Source: Rhizobium sp. 11515TR
GTDB taxonomy: Bacteria; Pseudomonadota; Alphaproteobacteria; Rhizobiales; Rhizobiaceae
Assembly: GCF_002277895.1 (NCBI RefSeq)
Contig: NZ_CP022998.1
Location: 2,089,501-2,153,500, forward strand
DNA: 64,000 nt
Direction: 5' to 3'
The notes below the pieces were generated by a model. The model did no database searches. It worked only from the letters and a program-made list of their open reading frames with translations, and had not been told where the DNA came from. The stretch's first letter is position 1; every line of letters starts with the position of its first letter. The position numbers were made by a program, and so were the translations under genes. Positions 46,942-53,965 of the stretch are shown here, one piece after another.

Positions 46942-47996
46942 GCTGCCTCTCGATCTTGAGTAGTAAGGAAGTTGTCGAGGCGCTCTTTAGCCCAAGGTTT
47001 AAGCTGGATACGGCGCTCGCCATCATTGAAGGGGCGCGCTCCAGGCCACTCGCCGGCATCTAAGCAGTGCCGGATAGTGCGAAGGCACCAACGAACGACG
47101 CGCTCGCCACGGTCGATATCGAACTCGTCAATCTCAACGTGCGCCGTATCAGGCACTTCGTCGTTCAGGGCATAGAGAAGCGCGAAAGTATCGAAGGGCA
47201 TGTTGAGCCCGTGGCAGACCATGCGAGTGATTGCGGCCTGCAGATAGTAGCCTGCATCAAAAATTTGCCGTTCAAGAAAGTCTTCATCGAACTTGCTGGC
47301 CGTCTTCAGGTCGGCGTAGACGCCATCGGCTTTAGGAATCACGTCAGGTCTGGCGCGAAGCCAGATACCGGTTTCCGGATCTTTCCAGAACATGGATCGT
47401 TCAATCCGGCCGTTCAGGATACCTTCCCGCACAAGAGGATATTTGCTGGCGTCGGCATGAATGCGACGGATACGGTCAAACTGCTCGGTTGTGAGGACCG
47501 TTAGTTTCTTCTTTTGGGCATTTGCGAGGAATTCCTTGCAGTCATTGGCATTGGCGTTCCAAGCGCGACGCTCCTTTTCGGGCAGCGCTAGGTCCTCAAT
47601 GCGATGATCTGGGCGAACGATGAACCGATCCTTGAAAACTTCATCGCCCAGCAGAAGGCAATGTGTCGCCTTGCCAAAATCCAAGGCTTCGGTAGTTTTC
47701 GGATCGACATGATCCTTGTTCCACTGCCACCGTCCCCAGAAAGCCTTGGGAGAACCGCCATGAGTGGGTATCAGCCACTTCAGGGCGCTCTTGGAGACAG
47801 ATGGGCCGTCTAGTAGATCAGTGTTGCCGTGATAGTCATCCAGGCTGATGCCGGCATATACGCCATTCTCGGTGATCGTCTTTCCGTCCCAGATACGTTC
47901 TCCGCGCTTGGCTGCCAAATTGCCGATGATACCCTGAGGGCCAGATAGCTCTCCTATGCTCTTGGCGCTTCCCGGCGGATCGATAATCTTCGCCAT
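46938..47996 (-). CDS. RecE-like PD-(D/E)XK exonuclease
   Basis: 352 residues. After an N-terminal region the nuclease shows SVSKSALKWLIPTHGGSPKA, FGKATHCLLLG, the WLRARPDVIPKADGVYADLKTA motif (D...D-x-K arrangement), and RQIFDAGYYLQAAI. This is the pattern of DUF3799/exonuclease VIII. It would resect double-strand ends to load the RecT partner encoded next door. Confidence 0.88.
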   Translation of the reverse strand: MAKIIDPPGSAKSIGELSGPQGIIGNLAAKRGERIWDGKTITENGVYAGISLDDYHGNTDLLDGPSVSKSALKWLIPTHGGSPKAFWGRWQWNKDHVDPKTTEALDFGKATHCLLLGDEVFKDRFIVRPDHRIEDLALPEKERRAWNANANDCKEFLANAQKKKLTVLTTEQFDRIRRIHADASKYPLVREGILNGRIERSMFWKDPETGIWLRARPDVIPKADGVYADLKTASKFDEDFLERQIFDAGYYLQAAITRMVCHGLNMPFDTFALLYALNDEVPDTAHVEIDEFDIDRGERVVRWCLRTIRHCLDAGEWPGARPFNDGERRIQLKPWAKERLDNFLTTQDREAA

Positions 47997-48028
47997 AACG
48001 GCTAACTCCTGTTGAAATTGGTAGTTGA

Positions 48029-48238
48029 TCAGCGCCGGAACGCGACCTGTTCCTGATTGCGCAGCGCCCAGTCGTGATCAGCTTGTCGGGCCATGGGAAT
48101 CGAGACAAAGGCGATGACGATCACGAGGCAGACGAGCCAAATGGCGGTTACGGTTCGCCAGAAGTCGCGATCACGATCCTGTCGGGCTTTGAGGATTTTG
48201 GCGTTGGTTTGGGCCAAGCGGGCTTGAATGTCGGTCAT
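48029..48238 (-). CDS. Small membrane protein with N-terminal coiled coil
   Basis: 69 residues: MTDIQARLAQTNAKILKARQ, a helix, then a membrane span (TVTAIWLVCLVIVIAFVSI), then a short tail. This topology recalls some phage superinfection or membrane-interaction proteins; no function is assigned. Confidence 0.65.
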   Translation of the reverse strand: MTDIQARLAQTNAKILKARQDRDRDFWRTVTAIWLVCLVIVIAFVSIPMARQADHDWALRNQEQVAFRR

Positions 48239-48591
48239 GACCTGCCCTCGGCTTTCGCGATGGCATCCCTAGCTTTGACTTCCGCGTTAGCAGCTTCATC
48301 CGATTGCCAACGGTTTCCGGCTTTATCTACGCTGTCGTAGATACCCTCGTATTCTTCCAGCATAGCCTTCAGCGCCTCTAGCAAGGCATCGTTCGTCTTC
48401 TTGGCCTTGACTATGAGTCCATGCATCATTTCGTGGCGATCACGGATTTTCTTTGCACAGAACTCTAGATCGGCTTTGAACATGTCTCCGATCTGACCGC
48501 TGAAGTTTTCGGAGCCGCCGCCAGCAAGCCCGGTGATGACTTTCGTTGCTTCATGGGCGTAGGCGCGCAGTGCTTCATACTCATCAGACAT
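48235..48591 (-). CDS. Hypothetical phage protein
   Basis: 118 residues, strongly helical (KKIRDRHEMMHGLIVKAKKT, ALKAMLEEYEGIYDSVDKAG). The ATG at 48591 overlaps the upstream stop by 8 bases. Function unknown. Confidence 0.65.
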   Translation of the reverse strand: MSDEYEALRAYAHEATKVITGLAGGGSENFSGQIGDMFKADLEFCAKKIRDRHEMMHGLIVKAKKTNDALLEALKAMLEEYEGIYDSVDKAGNRWQSDEAANAEVKARDAIAKAEGRS

Positions 48592-48796
48592 GACGCACCT
48601 CAAACACACTGGTGACATCAGCCGTCCCGCACCGTCTGGCCTTGGCGCGCTTCCGTTCCCGCATATCGTGGTGCTGGTGACGGGGATCGTCCTTGACGAT
48701 CTTGAAGCCGAGGACGGAGATCTGGGCATCCGGCAGGAACCAGTTCCCTTCGATTGGGGTGAGGTATTGGGTTTGGAGATCGCGGGTTGTCATCAT
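48584..48796 (-). CDS. Hypothetical phage protein
   Basis: 70 residues, MMTTRDLQTQYLTPIEGNWF, with a His/Arg-rich segment (HQHHDMRERKRAKARR). ATGA overlap upstream. Function unknown. Confidence 0.6.
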   Translation of the reverse strand: MMTTRDLQTQYLTPIEGNWFLPDAQISVLGFKIVKDDPRHQHHDMRERKRAKARRCGTADVTSVFEVRHV

Positions 48797-48975
48797 GCCA
48801 CCTCGAAGTCGACTTCATGGATATCGGTGCGAAGGTTATCGACGTTCTTCCCGGTGTAGGTGCGATAGAACCGCTCAGCGTTCGAAGCGATTTGCTTTGT
48901 CGGATGCGCCGATATGATTTCGAAGATGCTGTCATCTTCGTTGAGACGGACGAGAAGAAAGACTGAATTCATCAC
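48793..48975 (-). CDS. Hypothetical phage protein
   Basis: 60 residues, MMNSVFLLVRLNEDDSIFEI then AERFYRTYTGKNVDN. Small alpha/beta pattern. ATGA overlaps on both sides. Function unknown. Confidence 0.6.
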   Translation of the reverse strand: MMNSVFLLVRLNEDDSIFEIISAHPTKQIASNAERFYRTYTGKNVDNLRTDIHEVDFEVA

Positions 48976-49244
48976 GCACCGCCTTTCCGAGCGGCGATCA
49001 TGGCATCGGCCATGCGATAGAAAGTCTGGGCGCGCTCAAACATCCACTCATCGGGCGTGTTGTTGGTGATCTCGCCAGTGATTTCGTTCTGTGCCGCAAA
49101 CTCCCCAGCCAAGGCTTGGCCGGCGTACCAGTCGCGAAGGCTCATGCCCTCATGGAAATACGGTTGATCCCCGTTGTTCTGGCCGCCTTCGAAGCAGACC
49201 GAAAAGGCTGGACCGCCATCATCAATTATCATGCTGTCTGCCAT
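48972..49244 (-). CDS. Conserved phage protein of the GGPAF type
   Basis: 90 residues with IDDGGPAFSVCF, MSLRDWYAGQALAGEF and a helical end. The GGPAF...GMSLRDYFA pattern is common in phage genomes; function unknown to me. An in-frame ATG at 49253 is possible, but the AGAGG motif is better spaced for 49244. Confidence 0.7.
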   Translation of the reverse strand: MADSMIIDDGGPAFSVCFEGGQNNGDQPYFHEGMSLRDWYAGQALAGEFAAQNEITGEITNNTPDEWMFERAQTFYRMADAMIAARKGGA

Positions 49245-49309
49245 CTTCCTCATCCTCTAAAACTATCGCGGGCACTCAGAACCAAAGCCCGCTCGCCTGT
49301 GGCGATTGG

Positions 49310-49504
49310 TTAGGCTGCGTCCTGATCCTGCTCGACAAGAACCCTCTCCATGGCAGCAGCCAGGGTTTCGAGATTGTCTTGGCAGGAGGCGAGACGGTTA
49401 CGGCGCTCAGGGGAGTTGATCGGCAGTGACTGCGCTTCGATCAGCTTCCGGTTCAGGCGATGTGTTGCCTCAATGGCGTGTTCGATTTGGAACGTGTTCA
49501 TCAT
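49310..49504 (-). CDS. Hypothetical phage protein
   Basis: 64 residues, MMNTFQIEHAIEATHRLNRK, all helical. The ATG at 49504 overlaps the upstream stop by four bases. Function unknown. Confidence 0.6.
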   Translation of the reverse strand: MMNTFQIEHAIEATHRLNRKLIEAQSLPINSPERRNRLASCQDNLETLAAAMERVLVEQDQDAA

Positions 49505-49749
49505 TGGAAGTACCGTTGAAATGTTTCGACAGAAGCGTTGAAATCTCTGGCTTCGAGGATCGCGCAATCAATCTCGGCCTCCTCGATATCGTCGTATTCG
49601 AGAGCATCGTCACGGCGCGGTGACAGGTCTGATCCATCGAAGTAATCGACAGTCCCATCAGCGAAGAGGACGCAGACGTAGTGCATCGTCTTGATGCGCG
49701 GACGTAGGAACCTTTCCGTTCCGATTGTCTCCTGCAGAAACATGTCCAT
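49501..49749 (-). CDS. Hypothetical phage protein
   Basis: 82 residues with HYVCVLFADGTVDYFDGSDL and an acidic helical C-terminus (YDDIEEAEIDCAILEARDF). Likely a small alpha/beta protein. Function unknown. Confidence 0.6.
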   Translation of the reverse strand: MDMFLQETIGTERFLRPRIKTMHYVCVLFADGTVDYFDGSDLSPRRDDALEYDDIEEAEIDCAILEARDFNASVETFQRYFQ

Positions 49750-49789
49750 TGCCGTTGTCCTGTTGAGGTGGAGCGGATGCCAAAGGGGA

Positions 49790-50026
49790 TCAGGCGTCGT
49801 AGACGTCGCCCATCTCCAGAGCGGTCTGGTGATCGATCACGCGGCCTTTGAAGTCATTGTTGGATTTCCAGTAGGCGAGCATCTTTTCGGCTTCAGCCTT
49901 GGTGCGGAAACGGTCGGCGTAGTCACGAGCGCCGTTCATGCAGAGCGAGGACGGCTGACCGAACCGGCCAGAGCGCTGGAAGTCTGCGTTGTTGTCGATG
50001 ATGTAAAACATTTCCCTCATCCTCAT
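49790..50026 (-). CDS. First gene of the leftward early operon, unknown
   Basis: 78 residues from ATG 50026 (MRMREMFYIIDNNADFQRSG, then DYADRFRTKAEAEKMLAYWK). The start is uncertain: ATGs at 50020 and 50011 and a GTG at 50155 are in frame. It is the first gene after the leftward promoter, about 185 bases downstream of the predicted transcript start, leaving a structured leader. Function unknown. Confidence 0.6.
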   Translation of the reverse strand: MRMREMFYIIDNNADFQRSGRFGQPSSLCMNGARDYADRFRTKAEAEKMLAYWKSNNDFKGRVIDHQTALEMGDVYDA

Positions 50027-50142
50027 TTCCCCGACTTCCTTGCCCGTTGGCTTGTGTCGGTGCGCTGTTGCGGCGAGGTTGTTCGAGGCTCGGGCCTCGC
50101 CGCGATATCCGAGCTGCTGTTCACATGACGGCCTCCATGTTG

Positions 50143-50157
50143 GAGTGACTGTCACTC
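50143..50157. promoter_or_regulatory. 15-bp palindrome in the leftward operon leader
   Basis: GAGTGAC-T-GTCACTC is a perfect palindrome about 55-70 bases after the predicted leftward transcript start. A further GGCGAGG/CCTCGCC hairpin lies at 50072-50101. These could be an operator or an RNA element such as an antitermination site; nothing decides between them. Confidence 0.35.
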
Positions 50158-50218
50158 TGCGTTTTCACCGCGATCCAGATCTGCCGAGGCGTCTTCGTGG
50201 TCGCTGTCTACGAGGATG

Positions 50219-50247
50219 AGAATATGCAGAAGCGGATATTATGTCAA
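50219..50247 (-). promoter_or_regulatory. Leftward early promoter (PL-like)
   Basis: On the minus strand TTGACA (50247-50242) is followed after exactly 17 bases by TATTCT (50224-50219), a near-consensus sigma-70 promoter. The operator at 50247-50260 touches the -35 box. It faces the leftward early operon. Confidence 0.8.
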
Positions 50248-50260
50248 TCCGGATACGGAT
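50247..50260. promoter_or_regulatory. Phage operator, copy 1 of ATCC-N6-GGAT
   Basis: ATCCGGATACGGAT. It differs by one base from the copy at 52109-52122 and abuts the leftward -35 box, so repressor binding here would block PL. Confidence 0.75.
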
Positions 50261-50280
50261 ATTTATTTTTGGATATTGTA

Positions 50281-50294
50281 ATCCGAGTTTGGAT
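50281..50294. promoter_or_regulatory. Phage operator, copy 2 of ATCC-N6-GGAT
   Basis: ATCCGAGTTTGGAT, 34 bases from copy 1, upstream of the leftward promoter. An inverse half-site pair GGAT-N6-ATCC (50271-50284) overlaps it. Confidence 0.65.
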
Positions 50295-50299
50295 GGCGG

Positions 50300-50338
50300 A
50301 AAAAGAAAAGCCCCGGCGGGAATGATCCGGCCAGGGCT
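50300..50338 (-). terminator. Terminator of the repressor transcript
   Basis: On the minus strand AGCCCTGGC (50338-50330) pairs with GCCGGGGCT (50317-50309) with one mismatch, followed by a T-rich run. It would end leftward transcripts from the cI region just before the early promoter. Confidence 0.75.
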
Positions 50339-50344
50339 CAAAGC

Positions 50345-50791
50345 AGCTTTCGTGATAGAAAATGCCTAACACATCACAACAATTGATGGAATAGGCAATG
50401 CTGCTCTGAGGCGCAGAAAAGCGCAAAATCTTGGGTCTGCTCGGAGGTTCCCGCCAAGATGATGCGTTCGGAGGCGCAAGGGCAGCGGTCTTTCCGGGTT
50501 TTCACCCGCGCCGCCGATCATTCCGGCTCATGAACAATCCCATGCGGTGACCGGTTGCCAGGCTCAATCGGACGGTCAGGACGGGTAGGCGCCGTCTGAA
50601 TGGCTTGGATGCGGCTTGAAGAGTAAACGCAGCAATATGGCCTCAAGGTATTGAGACGGATTGGCCCACCGGTGAAACGGGCAGCTGCGGATATCCTGGC
50701 TTGATAGCATCCCGATCCGCCGTCATAGGGTGGAGCGAAAGGGCGGAACCCTCGTGCTTGAGGTAGAACGTCTTGATAGCCAGAAGTGTGT
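50345..50791. other. Intergenic region with hairpins, no convincing gene
   Basis: About 450 bases after the small gene at 50792. ATCTTGG (50428-50434) and CCAAGAT (50454-50460) pair perfectly; GCCTA/TAGGC repeats flank about 50364-50395. A small regulatory RNA is possible. A 119-codon frame on the minus strand here overlaps the 50792 gene and has poor coding character. Confidence 0.4.
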
Positions 50792-50995
50792 CTAATGGGT
50801 GGGGCCGCTGCGTCTCGAGATGTACTCAGCATTGAGCAAATCGACCAAATCGTCTGCCTCTTCCATTTCCAGCGCATCCATGATCGTGCCGTTCACGATC
50901 GCGGGTTGCCCAGTGAAAATATCATAGACCGTCCAGTAATCTGAGCCGTCGCTGTTCGGGCGCAGGTCGTAACTGTTCTCTGGTCTTTTGATCAT
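50792..50995 (-). CDS. Small phage protein, possibly expressed in the lysogen
   Basis: 67 residues, MIKRPENSYDLRPNSDGSDY, WTVYDIFTGQPAIVNG, and an acidic helical end (EEADDLVDLLNAEYIS). It lies downstream of cI in the same direction and before the terminator, so it is likely in the repressor transcript. The ATG at 50995 is favoured over 51034, which overlaps the upstream gene. Function unknown. Confidence 0.65.
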   Translation of the reverse strand: MIKRPENSYDLRPNSDGSDYWTVYDIFTGQPAIVNGTIMDALEMEEADDLVDLLNAEYISRRSGPTH

Positions 50996-51006
50996 TTCTG
51001 GCTCGC

Positions 51007-51360
51007 TCAGAAAGATATCCCGTGTTGGCTGCAAAGTGCTTCATTCGCCTTGGCGTCGATGGGGTTGGTGCCGTCGTTCAGCAACATGAAGGTTGCCGCA
51101 TCATCGCCCTTACCCATCAGGGCACCCGCGAAGGTCGTCTCGCCGATATATTGGCCGAACTGGTTTTTCGCATTCACCTTTCCGCAAACCAGGATGTTGC
51201 CATCAGCTTCGGCGGCCTTCAATTCGCCAAACTGTGAAGACCCGGCAAAGCCACGGTGAATGAGGTTTTTCTCATGATCGTTAAGCTCGTAAGCTCCGGC
51301 GCTTACTGGCAACGCAGCTGTGGCTAAAGCAATGCAAATGACTATGATAGGCCGTCTCAC
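51007..51360 (-). CDS. Secreted protein encoded directly after cI
   Basis: 117 residues from a GTG that directly abuts the cI stop. A signal peptide (MRRPIIVICIALATAALPVS, ending AGA) is followed by YELNDHEKNLIHRGFAG, GNILVCGKVNAKNQFGQYIG and an EALCSQHG end, giving two cysteines in the mature part. It is probably co-transcribed with the repressor, hence made in lysogens: a candidate lysogenic conversion gene. Function unknown. Confidence 0.75.
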   Translation of the reverse strand: MRRPIIVICIALATAALPVSAGAYELNDHEKNLIHRGFAGSSQFGELKAAEADGNILVCGKVNAKNQFGQYIGETTFAGALMGKGDDAATFMLLNDGTNPIDAKANEALCSQHGISF

Positions 51361-52041
51361 TCAGTTCACCGTGAAACGGCCGACGTACATGCCGATTATT
51401 TGGATCTCGTCGAGGGTCAATTCTTGCGGCTCATAGTCCGCATTTTCAGATGAAATGCGAACGATCACCGGATCATCAGCCGGCCGCGATATCACCTGCA
51501 GCTTCTTGACAACAACGCCGCCAAACTGATCGGCCAGGACATACACGCCTGGCGGCGATGGTACGCGATGCCGGGTATCGGCGAATACCACGTCGCCATC
51601 CTGGATCATCGGTACCATCGAATTACCTTTCGATGGAAACGCCTTGATATGGTTCGGTCTGGCGTTGAACCGATTGAGCACGGAATCCGGAAGGCGCCAC
51701 TGATCGCGCACGCTCTCGCGATGGAAGGTAATGCCATTGGTCGCGGTGCTCTCAATGATCGAAAGACCGCCGCCGCCCAAGCCGGCGAAGATATCGATTT
51801 CATCAATGAGATTGAGATTGCGTTCGGGCGGACTTTCGCCCGCATCATCCTCGGTGATGAGGCCATGTTGTCTCGCGAGATCGACGATCGCAAAATAGTT
51901 GTCGATCGACGGCTCTGAATCCTTCGTTGTCCAACGGGAAATAGAGGCCTGCGCCACACCGATCTCCGACGCAACGAAGTCCTGTTTTAAGCCGATCTTT
52001 TTGAACCCCTTCAGCAGGGAAACATAGTCATAGCGCTTCAT
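51361..52041 (-). CDS. cI: CI-like repressor with S24 autocleavage domain
   Basis: 226 residues. An N-terminal helix-turn-helix (KQDFVASEIGVAQASISRWT, residues 19-38) is followed by a linker with a likely Ala-Gly cleavage site (Ala86-Gly87 in IFAGLGGG) and a LexA/S24 catalytic domain with Ser141 in SKGNSMVPMIQDGD and Lys179/180 in VVVKKLQV. It should hold the prophage silent and be cleaved with RecA upon DNA damage. It is divergent from the cro-like gene. Confidence 0.93.
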   Translation of the reverse strand: MKRYDYVSLLKGFKKIGLKQDFVASEIGVAQASISRWTTKDSEPSIDNYFAIVDLARQHGLITEDDAGESPPERNLNLIDEIDIFAGLGGGGLSIIESTATNGITFHRESVRDQWRLPDSVLNRFNARPNHIKAFPSKGNSMVPMIQDGDVVFADTRHRVPSPPGVYVLADQFGGVVVKKLQVISRPADDPVIVRISSENADYEPQELTLDEIQIIGMYVGRFTVN

Positions 52042-52076
52042 GCGATAGGCGTACCGAGCGCATCGGCGCGCGTAAA

Positions 52077-52090
52077 ATCCACATGTGGAT
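52077..52090. promoter_or_regulatory. Phage operator, copy 3 of ATCC-N6-GGAT
   Basis: ATCCACATGTGGAT, a perfect 14-base palindrome between cI and cro, 36 bases before the cI start and upstream of the cro promoter. Confidence 0.75.
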
Positions 52091-52098
52091 ATTTGTGC

Positions 52099-52127
52099 TT
52101 GACGTAGTATCCAGATACGGATATAAA
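52099..52127 (+). promoter_or_regulatory. Rightward early promoter (PR-like)
   Basis: TTGACG (52099-52104), 17 bases, TATAAA (52122-52127). The spacer contains the operator at 52109-52122. The expected transcript start, about 52134, falls at the cro start codon. Confidence 0.85.
52109..52122. promoter_or_regulatory. Phage operator, copy 4 of ATCC-N6-GGAT
   Basis: ATCCAGATACGGAT, extended to TATCC-N6-GGATA at 52108-52123, lies inside the PR spacer, 32 bases from copy 3. Binding would block RNA polymerase at PR. Confidence 0.8.
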
Positions 52128-52134
52128 TTCAGTC

Positions 52135-52353
52135 ATGAGCACGATGAAACATATCCGCACAAAGATTTTCGGGGTGACCCAGGCAGAGTTTGCTTCTCTG
52201 GCTGGGGTGGCGCAGGCGACCGTATCCCGATGGGAAAATGGCATCGCGCCATCGCTCGACGAGATGAAGGCTATCCGTAAGGCAGCGGAAGAGCGCGACG
52301 TAGCATGGGATGATCGGTACTTTTTTGAAATCCCATCGGAGACTGCGGCATGA
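52135..52353 (+). CDS. cro: Cro-like helix-turn-helix regulator
   Basis: 72 residues. The helix-turn-helix is VTQAEFASLAGVAQATVSRW (residues about 14-33), continuing ENGIAPSLDEMKAIRKAAEE. First gene of the rightward operon and divergent from cI. No ribosome-binding site precedes ATG 52135, and the promoter places transcript start within about two bases of it, so the mRNA is probably leaderless. A second ATG at 52144 is in frame. Confidence 0.88.
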   Translation: MSTMKHIRTKIFGVTQAEFASLAGVAQATVSRWENGIAPSLDEMKAIRKAAEERDVAWDDRYFFEIPSETAA

Positions 52354-52589
52354 GCGCCCGTTTCTGGATGGTCTACGGCCTTCACCAAGGCGCCCCAACG
52401 GCCCGGCATAAGAGCGAGCTTAGCGCCGTCAACGAGGCTAAGCGGCTCGCTCGTCTCAACCCAGACGTAAGCTTCTTCGTCCTCGAAACCACCCACTGTG
52501 TCGTCAAGCGCGACGTTGATGTCACCCGGATCGGCGACGACCGCCGCCCTTGGGACCGACACGACCCTGACGACGATATTCCTTTCTGA
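52350..52589 (+). CDS. Hypothetical phage protein
   Basis: 79 residues, MSARFWMVYGLHQGAPTARH, then AVNEAKRLARLNPDVSFFVL and an acidic tail. The ATGA start overlaps cro. The pattern (W-VYG...A..EA.RLA..NP...F.VLE) is seen in other phage early proteins of unknown function. Confidence 0.7.
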   Translation: MSARFWMVYGLHQGAPTARHKSELSAVNEAKRLARLNPDVSFFVLETTHCVVKRDVDVTRIGDDRRPWDRHDPDDDIPF

Positions 52590-52599
52590 GGGCGCGATC

Positions 52600-52728
52600 A
52601 TGACGAAGATTTCTACCGGCATCTGCATCGTAGTCCAGAACGCAATCGAGGGCCGCACGCCGCACGATCGAGTGCAGGCAGAGCGTCCCGTGAAGGTCGA
52701 AACTCAAATCCAGGCGAGGGCGGCATGA
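52600..52728 (+). CDS. Very small phage protein
   Basis: 42 residues, MTKISTGICIVVQNAIEGRT to a basic/Gln-rich end. Supported by ATGA overlap with the next gene and a GAGGGCG upstream. Function unknown. Confidence 0.5.
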   Translation: MTKISTGICIVVQNAIEGRTPHDRVQAERPVKVETQIQARAA

Positions 52729-53066
52729 GGAAGGGTCTCAAAGACAGAGTTCTTCGCATCCATCGGGAAAACCCGACGCTGCCGGTCGCCGATATAGCCA
52801 AACAGATCGGCGCCGTCCCGCAATATGTGACAGCAACATTGCGGCGCAATGGGATCACGCCGCCGCGAAAGCCAACCAAGGTCCCGGTACCGATTGGCGT
52901 GACCGCATATTTCACTCCGGAAGTCTGCTCGCTCCTTCGGAAGGATGCCGAGCGCCGGCGGATTTCAGTCAACCAGCTCATCAAGTCCCTCGTCTATGCA
53001 GTCGCCCGTGACGGCATGGTCGATGCCGTTCTTGATGATCAGGCAGAGGCGGAGATGGTGGCATGA
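52725..53066 (+). CDS. Helix-turn-helix phage protein with a ribbon-helix-helix-like tail
   Basis: 113 residues. The N-terminal part (VLRIHRENPTLPVADIAKQI, VPQYVTATLRRNGI) is a classical helix-turn-helix. The C-terminal part (VTAYFTPEVCSLLRKDAERR, then ISVNQLIKSLVYAVARDGM) resembles ribbon-helix-helix motifs. A DNA-binding regulator of early genes is likely. Confidence 0.75.
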   Translation: MRKGLKDRVLRIHRENPTLPVADIAKQIGAVPQYVTATLRRNGITPPRKPTKVPVPIGVTAYFTPEVCSLLRKDAERRRISVNQLIKSLVYAVARDGMVDAVLDDQAEAEMVA

Positions 53067-53359
53067 GCAATTTCCACGTTGGGCAGAAGGTCGTTTGCAT
53101 TGTGGATGCAAACCGAAAGATCACCGATCTCGGTTTTCCGATGTTCAAAAAGGGGCAGGTGCTGACGATCTCAGCGATGGAAATGTCTGATGCCTGCGGC
53201 GCGTTGCCCGAGAAACATCTCTTCCTCTCTTTTCAGGAATGCGATCCTCGTCAGTTCGGCCATCATGCCGGCTTCCGGCCTATCGTCGAGCGCAAGACCG
53301 ATATCTCCGTCTTCACGGACATGCTGAACTATCAGCCGAAAGTCGTGGTGCTCTCATGA
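53063..53359 (+). CDS. Hypothetical phage protein
   Basis: 98 residues, MSNFHVGQKVVCIVDANRKI, FPMFKKGQVLTISAMEM, FQECDPRQFGHHAGFRPI. The beta-rich pattern suggests an SH3-like small barrel. Commonly met in rhizobial prophages; no function known. Confidence 0.7.
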   Translation: MSNFHVGQKVVCIVDANRKITDLGFPMFKKGQVLTISAMEMSDACGALPEKHLFLSFQECDPRQFGHHAGFRPIVERKTDISVFTDMLNYQPKVVVLS

Positions 53360-53484
53360 TCGCGACCGTTCTCGAAACCATCCTCGGCACCATCATAATC
53401 ATCGGGTTCATCGGTTCTATCCTTTGCGCCTTCGCTTGCCGCCGGTCTGGTCAGATCAGCCAAGAGGAAGGACATCGGCAATGA
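53356..53484 (+). CDS. Small membrane protein
   Basis: 42 residues, with a membrane span (ILGTIIIIGFIGSILCAFA) and a short polar tail. ATGA overlaps at both ends support it. Function unknown. Confidence 0.6.
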   Translation: MIATVLETILGTIIIIGFIGSILCAFACRRSGQISQEEGHRQ

Positions 53485-53690
53485 GCTGGTTTCTTCTTGG
53501 CCTCCAATATGCCGCCGGCGCCTTCATGATCGTTCTCATAGCGATCGCCGGCATGGTCTTGCTGATGAAGGCCGTTGGCCTCGTCTATGGCAACCATTTG
53601 CAGCCAGACGAAATCGGCGCACCAGAGGGCGATGCTCGCAATTTCCGTCTCCGTTCCATCGATGACGATCACTACTGGGATGACATCTGA
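53481..53690 (+). CDS. Small membrane protein with an acidic tail
   Basis: 69 residues: a membrane segment (AAGAFMIVLIAIAGMVLLMK) then an acidic cytoplasm-like tail (LQPDEIGAPEGDARN, IDDDHYWDDI). The stop shares a base with the next start (TGATG). Function unknown. Confidence 0.6.
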   Translation: MSWFLLGLQYAAGAFMIVLIAIAGMVLLMKAVGLVYGNHLQPDEIGAPEGDARNFRLRSIDDDHYWDDI

Positions 53691-53908
53691 TGGAGATGTC
53701 ATCTCAACCAATGACGGCTCTTGGTCTCTTCCGCGCAGGAAAGGACACATTGGCTATCTCCGAAATTCTCGGGATCACCGAAGCAAAGGCGCTTGAGCAA
53801 GTTTCCAGCCAGCGCAGCGCGATGCTTCGTCTCCACGATCCTTACTTGTCTCACCGCTTTCCAGGCGGTGATCCGAATTATCAGTTGCGGGCGTTTTCTG
53901 ACGCCTGA
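53690..53908 (+). CDS. Small phage protein with a helix-turn-helix-like segment
   Basis: 72 residues. The stretch LFRAGKDTLAISEILGITEA, then KALEQVSSQRSAML, looks like a degenerate helix-turn-helix. Function unknown. Confidence 0.6.
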   Translation: MEMSSQPMTALGLFRAGKDTLAISEILGITEAKALEQVSSQRSAMLRLHDPYLSHRFPGGDPNYQLRAFSDA

Positions 53909-53965
53909 GGTCCTTTCAAACCGATCCCTCGCGACGACGGATTAGTCGCACAGGGAAAATCGAAA

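Noticed and set aside
50518..50877. 119-codon frame on the minus strand beside the phage switch
   Set aside because: It overlaps the better-supported gene at 50792-50995 in another frame, lacks a coupled start and has shadow-like composition.
52038..52658. 206-codon minus-strand frame across the cro region
   Set aside because: It would cover the operators, PR and the whole cro gene on the opposite strand; the cro and cI evidence is far stronger.
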